Counted from the stretch's first letter, positions 38,264 through 48,355 are shown. The stretch: DNA of 64,000 nucleotides from an uncultured Rubripirellula sp. (GCA_938075415.1 CALJHC010000023.1:1-64000), one strand, 5' to 3'. The notes: generated by a model from the sequence alone, not told the origin. Translations and numbers: made by a program.

Positions 38264-38330
38264 TTTTGGATCCCTGATTTTGGATCAATGATTTTGGATC
38301 AATGATTTTGGATCCCTGATTTTGGATCAA
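38261..38330. repeat. 5 x 14-bp tandem repeat starting at a stop codon
   Basis: Units tgattttggatc(cc/aa) at 38261, 38275, 38289, 38303 and 38317. The TGA that opens unit 1 is the stop codon of the CrtI-type gene; variants alternate cc, aa, aa, cc, aa. Confidence 0.95.
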
Positions 38331-38394
38331 TGGGCAGCAGGGTCGTATTCAACAGGCCATTCAACCGTTTCGTCTCGCTGGTGCAAGGCAAAAG

Positions 38395-39159
38395 CTAGGG
38401 TAAAACTTGCAAACGCACATCCCTGAACCAAACCTGGCGGCCATGATTCTGGAAGCCTATCTTGCCAACTGAAGGTAATTCACTCAAAGCCGTTCTAAAT
38501 TTATTACGAGTCCCATCCGGGTTCTTACCAGCTTCTTTCCATTTCGACAGGTCAACTTGGTTAACCTGCTGGCCATTGATTGCTATCAGAACATTGGGTC
38601 CCTGACATGTCAGGCTTAAACGATTCCACTGGCCTGACTCGCGTGCGGAATTAAGTCGCGGAGCTTGGCAATCATAGAGTGAGCCATTCCGTTTCTTGGC
38701 CTCCAACATGCCTTTGGTAGAAGCAAACCCGGCGTCATCGAGCAACTGGATTTCAAAACCACTTTGCACAGGATCCGTTGGGTCGGTACGAAAAAATATG
38801 CCGCTGTTGGCACCTTTTGAAAGCTTGTAATCAAGAGTGAGAACAAAGTTCTGAAAGCTCGCTCGCGTCCAAAGATAACCCATGCCACGAAGGCGGGTCT
38901 TGCCACTTTTCTGCGTTACCTCTTCCATCTGACAAGTCAAAACATTGTCTTCATCGATAACCCAAGCACCTTCACGACAATCCCATGCATTCATGGACGA
39001 GCCATCAAAGAGAACCATCTTGCGATGTTGGGAATCACTTTCTTCTGCAACCACTTCCAAACGAGTCCAAACCGCCAAAAGCATCAGCATCATCGCTGCC
39101 CGCAAAATCAAATAGCCGTCGAAAATCAAAAAACTTCTGAATCGCATTCCATCACTCAT
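38395..39159 (-). CDS. Exported DUF1080 protein (3-keto-disaccharide hydrolase family)
   Basis: 254 residues when started at the ATG 39159, which overlaps the MazG-like gene's TGA stop in an ATGAGTGA junction, a clear sign of translational coupling. A hydrophobic export segment (ILRAAMMLMLLAVWTRLEV) follows. The DUF1080 jelly-roll runs from about 45 to the end: MVLFDGSSMNAWDCREGAWVI, NFVLTLDYKLSKGANSGIFFRT, GFEIQLLDDAG, and GKIGFQNHGRQVWFRDVRLQ. Family members cleave 3-keto-glycosides (3-keto-glucoside hydrolase) or bind polysaccharide. Coupling to a nucleotide pyrophosphohydrolase looks accidental rather than functional. Confidence 0.9.
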   Translation of the reverse strand: MSDGMRFRSFLIFDGYLILRAAMMLMLLAVWTRLEVVAEESDSQHRKMVLFDGSSMNAWDCREGAWVIDEDNVLTCQMEEVTQKSGKTRLRGMGYLWTRASFQNFVLTLDYKLSKGANSGIFFRTDPTDPVQSGFEIQLLDDAGFASTKGMLEAKKRNGSLYDCQAPRLNSARESGQWNRLSLTCQGPNVLIAINGQQVNQVDLSKWKEAGKNPDGTRNKFRTALSELPSVGKIGFQNHGRQVWFRDVRLQVLP

Positions 39160-39541
39160 TGGTTTTCTCGCTGCAAAGCTTTGGGTTATTTTGATGTCGC
39201 TTTTCATCACGCTTGGTTTTCTTGCGAAGATTGCGTTCAAAAGCTTCTGTTAGATCGATACCGCTTTGATTCGCCAAGCAAATCGTAACGAACATAACAT
39301 CAGCAAGTTCGTCGCTGAGTTCTCCTGGACTCTCACCATTCTTGGTTGATTGCTCACCACAGGTTCTAGATAAAATCCGAGCGACTTCACCAACCTCTTC
39401 AACCAACTGAGCGAGGTTCGTCATCTCGTCAAAGTAACGCACTCCGATTGTCTTAATCCATTGATCCACCCGTTCCTGTGCCTGCCCCAGTGTGACAGGT
39501 TCTGAGTGGTCACCTGATTGTTCCTTTTTGGAATCCACCAT
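39152..39541 (-). CDS. MazG-like nucleotide pyrophosphohydrolase
   Basis: 129 residues from the ATG at 39541, six bases after a perfect GGAGG (39552-39548); the adjacent ATG at 39544 would be only three bases away. The MazG metal-binding pattern EExxE...ExxD is visible as AQLVEEVGEVARIL and SDELADVMFVTICLANQSGIDL. Family members hydrolyse (d)NTPs or related nucleotides to monophosphate and pyrophosphate in house-cleaning. A short form with one MazG domain. It overlaps the DUF1080 gene downstream by 8 nt. Confidence 0.9.
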   Translation of the reverse strand: MVDSKKEQSGDHSEPVTLGQAQERVDQWIKTIGVRYFDEMTNLAQLVEEVGEVARILSRTCGEQSTKNGESPGELSDELADVMFVTICLANQSGIDLTEAFERNLRKKTKRDEKRHQNNPKLCSEKTNE

Positions 39542-39784
39542 CATTTTCCTCCGTGGATGGTTCACCGGTTCAAAATCAAAACGAGAAGAATCTTGGGCAT
39601 GTCGAACCAATCACAGGAAAACTTGATGTTGCAGAACGATGCACCGAGTGATTGGATCATTTTCGAAACCGTTCACTGGGACCCGGTCTCGACTGCCCAC
39701 GAAATTCACTGAAACAGCGAGATCAACTTGAATCATTACGGTCTTAATCGAAACAAACCTTCAATGACCCGCATTGCTCAGCAC

Positions 39785-39816
39785 GACGAACTGGTCGCAA
39801 GACGAACTGGTCGCAC
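39785..39816. repeat. 2 x 16-bp tandem duplication
   Basis: gacgaactggtcgcaa at 39785-39800 is repeated with one change at 39801-39816, about 50 bp downstream of the FG-GAP gene's 3' end. Confidence 0.85.
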
Positions 39817-39863
39817 AGAGCATCTTCTTCTTAATCTCTTCATTGCACTTACCATCAAGTAAG

Positions 39864-41036
39864 TTATTCAGCCAGCAATAGATACGTGCCACTTTTTCCA
39901 GCCACGGCGATATCGATCTTGCTGTCTTGATTGAGATCCGTGGTGACAATTTGCAAACCACAGCCAACGTGGCCTTCCTCGATTGTTTGTCGGTGGAACG
40001 ATTTTGTTTTTGGATCCCACTGATAGAAGTAAAGGCACGGCATCTCCATCCCGCCTGGGTCACGCCCGTTGTGTCCGAAATAACGTTTGCCCGTTATCAG
40101 TTCAGGCTGATTGTCACCGGTTATGTCTGACCAGGCGAGCGTGTGTGGCTGGCTATAGCTCTTATCAATTTCATGCTCTGCCCACTGCATTTTCCCATCA
40201 GCGTCCGGTCCCTGATTTTCCCACCAAAGCAACCCATAATCGTGCCCCTTACCGTGGATTAAATCTCCATCACCATCTTGGTCAAGATCCACAACAATCA
40301 TTGGAACACTTGCGTGCATATCCCAATCCGGATGAAAGTCCCACGGTTGCCCCCATGAATCACTCTCTGGCTGCTCGTACCAACCCTGACCAACCAGCAA
40401 GTCCGCGCGCCCATCGCCGCTGATATCGCCAATTGCCATTCCATGCCCATTACCCTTGTCGCCTATTTGATGAGGTACCAAATCAAACTTCGCACCATTC
40501 TCAGCAGGCTTCTCACGGTCAACTAAACGCCAAATCACCGCCGGAACATTTTTCTTCCAGCTATTCACCAACCATTCAGGACGCCCATCACCATCGACAT
40601 CCTGCATGACCTGACCTTCATTACAGGTATTGCCGGTATCGACAAGCAAATGCTGCGTCCACTGCTTTCCCAGTCGCAAAGCCTCTTCACCGGGGTTTTC
40701 GTACCAATGAACCTCGGTGGGAATAAACGATCCGGCAATCACGTCTAACCGACCATCTCCATTCACATCAAAAAGATAATCACCATTGCTTTGAACATAG
40801 CCATTCCAATCCTCGATGCTTCGCAACGGCCGGGGGGCCCAATCACCTCCCTTGTACCAGTTCCTTCCTGCGACGAGATCTTTGATACCATCACCGTCGA
40901 GATCACCGCAGGCGATTCCCTCATTTGCGTCGAGATGCAGCAACTTGGCTTTAAATTTTAGATCAGTGTTTTGCGCTGACGCGTCGATAGCAAAAACACA
41001 AATTGCCAGAGAAGACAAAGCTAAGCAGACTCGCAT
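39864..41036 (-). CDS. Secreted FG-GAP/VCBS-repeat beta-propeller protein
   Basis: 390 residues from the ATG at 41036 (ribosome site AAGGA seven bases upstream; an earlier Met would only extend the signal). Signal peptide VCLALSSLAICVFAIDASA. The rest is a propeller of FG-GAP-like repeats with calcium loops: DLDGDGIKDLVAG, DVNGDGRLDVIAGSF, DVDGDGRPEWLV, DISGDGRADLLVG, DLDQDGDGDLI and DLNQDSKIDIAV. Exported proteins of this type are abundant in planctomycetes and bind ligands or carbohydrate. No catalytic motif was seen. It is on the same strand as the MazG-like pair but 320 nt upstream. Confidence 0.88.
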   Translation of the reverse strand: MRVCLALSSLAICVFAIDASAQNTDLKFKAKLLHLDANEGIACGDLDGDGIKDLVAGRNWYKGGDWAPRPLRSIEDWNGYVQSNGDYLFDVNGDGRLDVIAGSFIPTEVHWYENPGEEALRLGKQWTQHLLVDTGNTCNEGQVMQDVDGDGRPEWLVNSWKKNVPAVIWRLVDREKPAENGAKFDLVPHQIGDKGNGHGMAIGDISGDGRADLLVGQGWYEQPESDSWGQPWDFHPDWDMHASVPMIVVDLDQDGDGDLIHGKGHDYGLLWWENQGPDADGKMQWAEHEIDKSYSQPHTLAWSDITGDNQPELITGKRYFGHNGRDPGGMEMPCLYFYQWDPKTKSFHRQTIEEGHVGCGLQIVTTDLNQDSKIDIAVAGKSGTYLLLAE

Positions 41037-41883
41037 GATGTTCCTTTGTTGTAAGACACCGTTAATCATTTCGTTACCGAGAATTCCATTAAACACTTAC
41101 GTCACAACAAGAACTGGAATGAATCTCGTTCAGAAATTTGGCGATGAGATCCCTCAACCACACGCGTTTTACGATTGTTGCCTGTGTGGCCAGCCCTTCA
41201 TCCAATCGCATCTCCGAATTGGACATCCTGTCGGTTGCTTCGGCACTGGGCCTGAAGTCATGAAACGCTTGGAATACCGCTGATTCGCTCCGACGAGTCT
41301 CAAGTGCACTCGTGATTCGCGGGTCGATCAGTATATCCTCTTGAAAGGTGTGCGTTGCTTACCAATCAGAAAAAACATGCCAGCCCATGGATCATCATGC
41401 CTTCAGCCGATGTCTCTGTCTAATTTAGACCTTTGCCTCAAATTCATCGACCTTTGAATTTTCTACTCAAAACCTGACCATCATCGAAAACCATCCCCCG
41501 CCCAGCTCAAGTCGCTACCACCAAGAATAAGTATTGGCGAGAACCGTTTGGGTTAAACGCAATCGGTAACGGAAATCCAACCACCCTGGCAGCACATTCG
41601 ATGCAAGGGCGAGATCGCTTAATTGATCTCGAAGAGCCATCAAGCATTTGTGCACGATCACGAACTTTCATCACAACGAGCGCATCAATCAGCTCACCTT
41701 TTTATCCGGCGGTAAGTTTCCTGAAAAACAATGAAACCACTGAACGCAAAAAAGAGAACGCTTCCTGCCCTGGGTCAATTAGAAAGAATTCATCGCACAA
41801 CCCACTCCACACAACAAAAGAACCTCGCAAAGCCAGCTAGAATCAAGCCATTGAATCTTTTCCCCGCAACTCGAGACATTCGA
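41037..41883. other. Divergent intergenic region
   Basis: About 850 nt between the divergent FG-GAP and sulfatase genes. A 7-bp hairpin (cgagatc/gatctcg, 41610-41631) is present. The frame leading into the sulfatase from 41731 is open but not conserved-looking and is not treated as coding. Confidence 0.5.
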
Positions 41884-43350
41884 ATGCAAAAGCACTTTCG
41901 GAGCATGTTTTTCTGGATATTGACAGCAAGCACTCTGGCTTCCTCAGCACTCTCCGCCGCCGCTACTCAGAATAATGCCGTCGACTCAAAGCCTCACATC
42001 ATTCTTGTCATGGCCGATGATCAAGGATGGGGCCAAACGGGTTACTACAACCACCCGTTATTGCAAACTCCGCATCTGGATGCGATGGCTTCCAACGGAC
42101 TTCGTTTCGACCATTTTTATGCCGGCGCACCGGTCTGCTCACCGACCAGAGCGAGTGTCCTGACTGGCAGGTCAAATGATCGCACAGGAGTCCAGAGTCA
42201 TGGATACGCGCTACGTCGACAAGAGATCACAATCGCTTCCATCCTCAAAGAAGCGGGTTACGCCACAGGCCACTTTGGAAAGTGGCATCTAAACGGCATT
42301 CGTGGTCCCGGTGTTCCAATCTTGAAGCATGACACTCATCACCCCGGTGTTTTTGGGTTCGAAACTTGGCTCTCGGTTACCAATTTCTTTGACATGGATC
42401 CCATCCTTAGTCGTGTTGGTGACTTTGAGGAATATCGTGGCGACTCTTCCGAAATCATTGTCCAACAAGCAATTGAATTCATTGACCAAAAGCATCGCCA
42501 ACAACCCATCTTCACTGTCATTTGGTTTGGATCACCGCATGACCCAGCCAAAGCCAGTGAGCAGGATTGCAAGGCTTTTCAAGAACTCGATGAGAAATCA
42601 AAAAATCATCATGGTGAACTAGTTGCCATGGACCGAAGTATCGGAACTCTCTTCTCGGAGCTCGCAAAAAGAAACCTCAAGGACAAGGCACTTGTCTGGT
42701 TCTGTAGTGACAACGGTGGTTTACCAAAAATAAAACCAAGCACTGTTGGAACGCTTCGAGGAAACAAAGGAACAATTTTTGAAGGTGGATTACGAGTACC
42801 CGGCATCATCCATTGGCCCTCAAGAATCGAACAACCTCGTGTCACTCAGTTCCCAGCCGGCGTGTTGGATATTGTTCCGACACTTCTCGAAATCACCCAC
42901 CTCCAACATACAGACCCGACGCGGCCGTTAGATGGCATCAGCCTATTTCCCTTATTCAACAACGACATCAAAGAACGCCAGCAGCCGATCCCCTTTCGAC
43001 ATATCAACCGAGCAGCATGGATCCACAACGACTACAAGTTGCTGACGCAAGATTTGAAGAAAGAAAAATTTGAGCTCTACAATCTCGTCAAAGATCCTTC
43101 TGAATCCACCGACCTTGCTAAAGAACTTCCAGATAAATTGCTTGCGATGCGTGAGCAATTTTCAGCATGGAACGAGTCCGTTGAAGAAAGTGTCCAAGGA
43201 AAGGATTACCCTGAAAAAAAACTGATGCCGGGTGACCCCGAACCGCGATTCTGGACTGATATGCCCGAGTATGAACCCTACTTCAACCAATGGAAAAAGC
43301 GTTGGGAATATCACTCGCGGTTAAATCAAAAACCGCGAGTGAAACGCTAA
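41884..43350 (+). CDS. Secreted sulfatase, formylglycine type
   Basis: 488 residues from the ATG at 41884, which gives a signal peptide (MFFWILTASTLASSALSAAA). Sulfatase S1 family: metal-binding IILVMADDQGWGQTGYY (Asp-Asp), the maturation motif CSPTRAS whose Cys becomes formylglycine, GHFGKWHLNG, and the C-terminal metal site VWFCSDNGG. It removes sulfate esters from glycans. It ends 16 nt from the convergent second sulfatase. No canonical FGE is in the window; the SUMF1 protein at 27645 lacks the catalytic cysteines. Confidence 0.94.
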   Translation: MQKHFRSMFFWILTASTLASSALSAAATQNNAVDSKPHIILVMADDQGWGQTGYYNHPLLQTPHLDAMASNGLRFDHFYAGAPVCSPTRASVLTGRSNDRTGVQSHGYALRRQEITIASILKEAGYATGHFGKWHLNGIRGPGVPILKHDTHHPGVFGFETWLSVTNFFDMDPILSRVGDFEEYRGDSSEIIVQQAIEFIDQKHRQQPIFTVIWFGSPHDPAKASEQDCKAFQELDEKSKNHHGELVAMDRSIGTLFSELAKRNLKDKALVWFCSDNGGLPKIKPSTVGTLRGNKGTIFEGGLRVPGIIHWPSRIEQPRVTQFPAGVLDIVPTLLEITHLQHTDPTRPLDGISLFPLFNNDIKERQQPIPFRHINRAAWIHNDYKLLTQDLKKEKFELYNLVKDPSESTDLAKELPDKLLAMREQFSAWNESVEESVQGKDYPEKKLMPGDPEPRFWTDMPEYEPYFNQWKKRWEYHSRLNQKPRVKR

Positions 43351-43366
43351 ATCGCATTCAACCAAA

Positions 43367-44917
43367 TTACTTACGCCTGGCCCTTGGTGAAGCGGTCAGT
43401 TGATCGTCAGGTGTTACCTTGTATTGCTCCCGCAACCTCGCAAGCTCAACCGTTAAACTCGCTTGCACCTCTGCGTATTGAGGATTCCCGTATACACTTG
43501 TGAGTTCGTTCGGATCACGCTCCAAATCAAACAACTCCCAGTCGTCCAACTTCTTACCTTCGAGCGCGTAGAAACGTATTAACTTGTACTTGCCGGTGGT
43601 CACTCCATAATGCCGAGCGACATTATGAGCACCGGGATTCTCGTAGTAGTGATAATAAAACTGCTTACGCCAATCCTTTGGCGTCTTGCCTTGCAGAATC
43701 GGTACCAAGCTTCGCCCCTGCATGTCATCAGGTATCTCGACACCTGCCATTTGAAGGAAAGTCTCTGCAAAGTCCAAGTTCGAAACAATGTCTTGATTAA
43801 CGCTTCCTGGTTGAACAGTCCCCGGCCACCTCACCATCAGTGGTGTCTTCAAGGACTCTTCGTACATCCATCGTTTGTCGTACCAGCCATGCTCGCCGAG
43901 ATACCAACCTTGATCGGACGCGTAAATCACCACTGTATTTTTCGACAAACCCGTCTCATCAAGATAATCCAATACTCGCCCCACACCATCATCAACACTC
44001 TTGACGCACCGCAGATAGTCCTTGACGTATCGCTGGTACTTCCATTTGATTAATTCCTTCTCCGACATTGACGCTTTGGACTCCAAGAACGCTTCATTCT
44101 TGGGTCCATAGGCTGCATCCCAAACTTTGATTTGCTCGGCATTCATCGTGCCATGACCCTGCAGCTTGAGATCACGGTCGCTGAGATGGCGGCGAATGGT
44201 CATCTGTTGTCGTGCTGCGGCTTGCGTGCGACCAGAATAGTCGTCCCACAAGGTCTCTGGCTCTGGGATTGTCACATCATCCAGCCAATTCAAATACTTA
44301 GGGCCCGGCATCCAATTCCGATGTGGCGCTTTATGCTGAAACATCACCATGAACGGTCGGTCACCATCGCGACGATTCTGCAGCCAATCAAGCATCTTGT
44401 CCGTGACGATGTCCGTTGTGTACCCGACGTGTTTTCGAGTCACTGGCTGTCCGTTCTCATCTGCTGTGATCATCGGCGGGTTGTAATACGGACCCTGACC
44501 TTTCAAAACATCGTAATAGTCATAGCCTTGAGGTGTCGTGACTAAATGCCATTTCCCAACGACCGCAGTTTGGTATCCCGCTTTTTGAAGAAGCTTCGGA
44601 AAGGTTTGCTGATCACCGTTGAAACGATCACGATTAGTTTTGAAGCCATTAATATGGCTGTACTTACCAGTCTGAATCACGGCGCGACTGGGCCCGCAAA
44701 TTGAATTAGTCACATAACAACGATCGAATCGCATCCCCTCGTTTGCAATTCGATCCAAATTAGGTGTGGTGATCCGAGAGGGATCGTAGGCACTGATGGC
44801 CTGCTCGCAATGGTCATCAGAGAAGATGAAGACAATGTTCGGTCGAGATTCGTCACCCATCAAGGAAAGTGAGCTTACAACCAAAAAAATCATCAATATC
44901 GAAAATCGTCGACCCAC
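43367..44917 (-). CDS. Secreted sulfatase, formylglycine type (second)
   Basis: 516 residues from a GTG at 44917 placed six bases after AAGGGAG, the best ribosome site in the area; it gives a compact signal peptide ([17 protein letters not shown]). Sulfatase motifs: [19 protein letters not shown], the formylglycine site [33 protein letters not shown] and [13 protein letters not shown]. The DDHCEQAI start and the [10 protein letters not shown] segment are typical of planctomycete sulfatases related to iduronate/heparan and mucin desulfating groups. Exact glycan specificity is unknown. Convergent with the first sulfatase, divergent from the DUF1080 gene. Confidence 0.94.
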   Translation of the reverse strand: MGRRFSILMIFLVVSSLSLMGDESRPNIVFIFSDDHCEQAISAYDPSRITTPNLDRIANEGMRFDRCYVTNSICGPSRAVIQTGKYSHINGFKTNRDRFNGDQQTFPKLLQKAGYQTAVVGKWHLVTTPQGYDYYDVLKGQGPYYNPPMITADENGQPVTRKHVGYTTDIVTDKMLDWLQNRRDGDRPFMVMFQHKAPHRNWMPGPKYLNWLDDVTIPEPETLWDDYSGRTQAAARQQMTIRRHLSDRDLKLQGHGTMNAEQIKVWDAAYGPKNEAFLESKASMSEKELIKWKYQRYVKDYLRCVKSVDDGVGRVLDYLDETGLSKNTVVIYASDQGWYLGEHGWYDKRWMYEESLKTPLMVRWPGTVQPGSVNQDIVSNLDFAETFLQMAGVEIPDDMQGRSLVPILQGKTPKDWRKQFYYHYYENPGAHNVARHYGVTTGKYKLIRFYALEGKKLDDWELFDLERDPNELTSVYGNPQYAEVQASLTVELARLREQYKVTPDDQLTASPRARRK

Positions 44918-45510
44918 AGTGCACTCCCTTGGAGAATCGAGAAGTAGGATCCTTGCAGAACTCGGCATGTATCGCCCCATTTGCAACGTATAATAGCAGG
45001 TTCTAGCAGCAGAAAGGCTGTTGCTGGTATTTGTCCCGCAACGAATTAGAGTTGGGGGAGAGATAATTTCTATCCAAGCGTGATGACCGGATGAAGAAAA
45101 GCTCAAGCGACTGATTGGAAGTTGTCCCCGACTGGGCAACTTACAGAAAACTCGAGCACTGGGTTTTTGTTTCAGAGGATCCGGAACAACCGATTCAGCA
45201 GCAAGTAATCAATTCAAAAAGAATTTGCAAAGACACCAATCGAAAGCCAATTTAATAAAAGAAGCCCCCCGGCTGATGCGATTCCCACCATCTTGCCAAG
45301 CGAGCTTGTTTTGTGAATCAGGACCATTGATCGAATTTTTGCCGCGAGAAACAAACCAATCTATTCAACATTTTCACGATACCAAGTCGTTTGCTTGCTG
45401 CTGTCAGAAGTGATCTTGATCGCGTAGTATCCAAGCAGCCCCAAACAAACATTAACGTCGTCAGACAAAATCAACCAGTCACATTCATATCGAGTCGTCA
45501 AAGGTCTCTC
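44918..45510. other. Divergent intergenic region
   Basis: About 590 nt between the second sulfatase and the second DUF1080 gene, likely containing both promoters. No motif or RNA element could be assigned. Confidence 0.5.
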
Positions 45511-46713
45511 ATGCTTCGTAAGCTCAGTCACTTCATCCTCATCAATACCTTCTTCATTGCATCTGCTGTGGCAGTGATTGCCGCGGATGGAAAAGGCAAA
45601 GGCCCGGCCTTCACGGAGGCACCGGAAAATGATCAAAACTTTCCGCTGATGGGCGAGTTCGTCGGTGAAATTTCAACCGACGGTGATCAGAAGAAATCGC
45701 TCGGTTTGCAAATTCGACACATCGGTCACGGTGAATTTGAGGCTTTGTCATTTCTGGGTGGCCTGCCGGGTCAGGAAGGACACGAATCAAGACCAATGCG
45801 AATGATCGGACGACGTTCTGATGATTTTGTCGTGCTATCGGGAGGACCGTGGGCAATTTTTGTCGAAAAAGAACATTGCCTGCTGTTGGATCGAACGGGT
45901 CAGCAAGTCGGAAAACTTGCACGAATCCATCGTGTCAGTCCAACCCTCGGCGCACCAGCACCTGAGACCGCAACGGTGCTTTTTGATGGAACCAACGTCG
46001 ATCAATTCAATAACGCTCAAATGAGCGAGGGGGGATTATTGATGGAGGGTGCTGACATCAAACCAATGTTCCAAGATTTCAATTTACATGTTGAATTCAG
46101 GATCCCTTACATGCCACAGGCTGACGGTCAATCACGCGGAAACAGTGGCCTCTATCTGCAAAGTCGATACGAATGCCAAGTCCTTGACTCCTTCGGCACA
46201 GAGCCTGTCATTGACGGACTCGGTGCGTTGTATCGATTTAAGGTTCCCGATCTCAACATGGCCTTCCCTCCGTTGGTTTGGCAAACCTATGACGTGCACT
46301 TCACTGCACCTCGCTGGTCAGCAGATGGAACAAAAATCCGGGATGCAAGAATCACCTCATGGATCAATGGCGTGAAAGTTCAAGACAATGTCGCATTGAA
46401 AAACAAAACAGGTGCGGGCAAACAGGAAGAACCGACACTGCTTCCGATTCGAATCCAAAACCACGGTGACCCTGTGCGATTCCGCAACATTTGGGTTGTT
46501 GATCGCGGCCTTGCAAGTGGTGAATTCCCCGTCCACCCGACCCCCGAGCAACTGATCGCGACAGCGAAAGCCGATGAAGGCACTGAAGAGCCTGATTCGG
46601 CAGAAGTCTCGACCGAAGAAGCTAAGCCCGAAGAAAACGCTGATTCCGCCAAGGAAGAAACCACGGGAGAGAACGTTTCGGAAGAGGCCAAGGACGAGAA
46701 GCCCAGTGCGTAG
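45511..46713 (+). CDS. Exported DUF1080 protein with acidic C-terminal tail
   Basis: 400 residues from the ATG at 45511 (AAGG six bases upstream). Signal peptide HFILINTFFIASAVAVIA. Residues about 25-145 form a beta-rich N-terminal domain (PLMGEFVGEISTDGD, LGLQIRHIGHGEFEALSFLGG). The DUF1080 jelly-roll follows (ATVLFDGTNVDQFNNAQMSEGGL, FNLHVEFRIPYMP, RGNSGLYLQSRYECQVLDSFG, PIRIQNHGDPVRFRNIWV). The last 50 residues are Glu-rich and low complexity. It fits 3-keto-glycoside hydrolysis or polysaccharide binding outside the cytoplasm. A 13-bp tandem array begins in its last codons. Confidence 0.9.
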   Translation: MLRKLSHFILINTFFIASAVAVIAADGKGKGPAFTEAPENDQNFPLMGEFVGEISTDGDQKKSLGLQIRHIGHGEFEALSFLGGLPGQEGHESRPMRMIGRRSDDFVVLSGGPWAIFVEKEHCLLLDRTGQQVGKLARIHRVSPTLGAPAPETATVLFDGTNVDQFNNAQMSEGGLLMEGADIKPMFQDFNLHVEFRIPYMPQADGQSRGNSGLYLQSRYECQVLDSFGTEPVIDGLGALYRFKVPDLNMAFPPLVWQTYDVHFTAPRWSADGTKIRDARITSWINGVKVQDNVALKNKTGAGKQEEPTLLPIRIQNHGDPVRFRNIWVVDRGLASGEFPVHPTPEQLIATAKADEGTEEPDSAEVSTEEAKPEENADSAKEETTGENVSEEAKDEKPSA

Positions 46714-46756
46714 TCACAGTGCATAGTCACAGTGCATGGTCACAGTGCATAGCCAT
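46705..46756. repeat. 4 x 13-bp tandem repeat starting in a stop region
   Basis: Units close to agtgcatagtcac at 46705, 46718, 46731 and 46744. The first unit contains the TAG stop (46711-46713) of the DUF1080 gene. Confidence 0.92.
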
Positions 46757-46856
46757 AGGGAAACTGCTGGGGAATCCATCGGGATGCTCACTTGAGCCGG
46801 CCCGCCACCTCATTCCCATGCCTTCAGATTGATCGAGCCTTGCGAGAGCTTGCTCA

Positions 46857-47495
46857 TCAGCACTGCAGCACTTGACCATCCTGCAACTCAAAACTGCAAT
46901 CAGCCAACGCATCCGCCTCGTCCTGATTGTGCGTGATGTGAAGCGTTGTCACGCCCGTTTCTTGAGTAACTGCCTTGAGAAGCACCTGCATCTCATTCCT
47001 CGTGGCTGAATCGAGCGCACTCAAGGGCTCGTCGAGTAGCAGAACAGAGGGATTAAAAGAAAGCGCGCGTCCCAATGCGACGCGTTGCGACTCACCACCG
47101 CTAAGTCCCTCGATCCCTCGATCCAACAGATGGGTAATCCCCAACTGCGACGCAAGCTCACACGAGCGACTTTCAATTCTTTCATGTGACCAATGACGCA
47201 ACCTCAAGGCAAATTCGAGGTGCTGCTTGACTGAAAAAGTTGGAAAGAGGGCTAGGTCCTGGGGAACGTAACCAACTTCACGATCGGCAGGGGACCAATC
47301 CGTAACATCTGTTTTGTGAATCAAGATATGCCCCGACTCAACACGTCGTAAGCCACCAATCGCCTCAAGGATCGTCGTTTTTCCTCGACCGGTCTTTCCC
47401 ATCAACGCCGCGTAGCAACCGGTCTCCACTTGAAGATCAATTCCCTCCAAGACGAAGAGACCGGCTCGAATGGTTAAGTTTTGCAATTCGATCAT
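46857..47495 (-). CDS. modC: Molybdate/tungstate-type ABC transporter ATPase
   Basis: 212 residues. Walker A LMGKTGRGKTT, Q-loop VGYVPQDLALFP, signature LSGGESQRVALGRAL, Walker B VLLLDEPLSALD, switch His THNQDEADAL. It is shorter than E. coli ModC because it lacks the C-terminal TOBE (mop) domain. Its ATG overlaps the modB stop as ATGA (47492-47495), so it is the last gene of modA-modB-modC. Molybdate is assumed from context; tungstate cannot be excluded. Confidence 0.9.
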   Translation of the reverse strand: MIELQNLTIRAGLFVLEGIDLQVETGCYAALMGKTGRGKTTILEAIGGLRRVESGHILIHKTDVTDWSPADREVGYVPQDLALFPTFSVKQHLEFALRLRHWSHERIESRSCELASQLGITHLLDRGIEGLSGGESQRVALGRALSFNPSVLLLDEPLSALDSATRNEMQVLLKAVTQETGVTTLHITHNQDEADALADCSFELQDGQVLQC

Positions 47496-48355
47496 GAGGT
47501 CAGTCCCGTTCCCAATAATCGAAGAACCACCAAAACAACGACCGCCATCGCAACCATCAACAACGATACCGCAACGGCAGCATCCAAATTACCAATGCTC
47601 AATTCCAGGAAGACGGTCGTGGACAAAACCTCGGTTCGCATTCGGGTCGCCCCCGCAAAGACCAAAATCGGTCCAAACTCACCAAGTGCGCGTGCCCAAG
47701 CAATGGTAGTTGCTGCGATCATTCCACGCCAAGCTTGCGGAAGAGCAATCTGCAAAAAAGCCTGACCACGTGTGCAACCCAATGTCCTTGCAACGTCCTC
47801 AGCACGTGGATCAATCTGATCGAAGGTAACTCTCATGGTCCTCACGGCGAAAGCGCAGGCAACGCTGAACTGAGCCAAGACGACCGCAGGCCAGCGGTAG
47901 GTGATGGGAAATCCCAGGTCATCACGAAACCATTCTTCAATCTCCCAACCAAAAAACGGTTGGTGAAACAAAATCAACAAACTAAGACCAAGAACCAAAG
48001 GTGGTAATACAATGGGGATGTCGACAATCGTGTCCACGAGTGTTCGCCCCGGAAATCGATATCGGGCCAGAAGATAACCCAGTGGAGTAGCCACCCAAAT
48101 CGACAATAGAGCCGCTGCGGTGCACGAGAGAATGGTCAACTGGAACGCAAATCGAATTTCGGGCTTGAACAATGCAGCCTTAAATTCTGCCAGCGATGCA
48201 AATCTTAAATCAGCCAGCAAAAGAAGAACAATGAGCAAAACAAAGCAGGAGGATATCCCACCCATCACAACAAAAAATGGTGTGTCGGATCGGCGTGTTT
48301 GCTTCAATTCAATTCGATGCTCTGACGCAGTGGACGAGTTGGTTTGATCAGTCAT
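47492..48355 (-). CDS. modB: Molybdate/tungstate ABC transporter permease
   Basis: 287 residues from the ATG at 48355, which overlaps the modA stop in an ATGACTGA junction (an upstream Met at 48370 would overlap more). Five to six membrane helices; conserved ModB elements are ATPLGYLLARYRFPGRTLVDTIVDIPIVLPPLVLGLSLL and the EAA loop EDVARTLGCTRGQAFLQIALPQAWRG that contacts ModC. GEFGPILVFAG is the usual ModB ending motif. Coupled on both sides by 4-8 nt overlaps. Confidence 0.94.
   Translation of the reverse strand: MTDQTNSSTASEHRIELKQTRRSDTPFFVVMGGISSCFVLLIVLLLLADLRFASLAEFKAALFKPEIRFAFQLTILSCTAAALLSIWVATPLGYLLARYRFPGRTLVDTIVDIPIVLPPLVLGLSLLILFHQPFFGWEIEEWFRDDLGFPITYRWPAVVLAQFSVACAFAVRTMRVTFDQIDPRAEDVARTLGCTRGQAFLQIALPQAWRGMIAATTIAWARALGEFGPILVFAGATRMRTEVLSTTVFLELSIGNLDAAVAVSLLMVAMAVVVLVVLRLLGTGLTS

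Noticed and set aside
41731-41883. N-terminal extension of the first sulfatase
   Set aside because: It would put about 50 basic, unconserved residues before a normal signal peptide; the ATG at 41884 is the better start.
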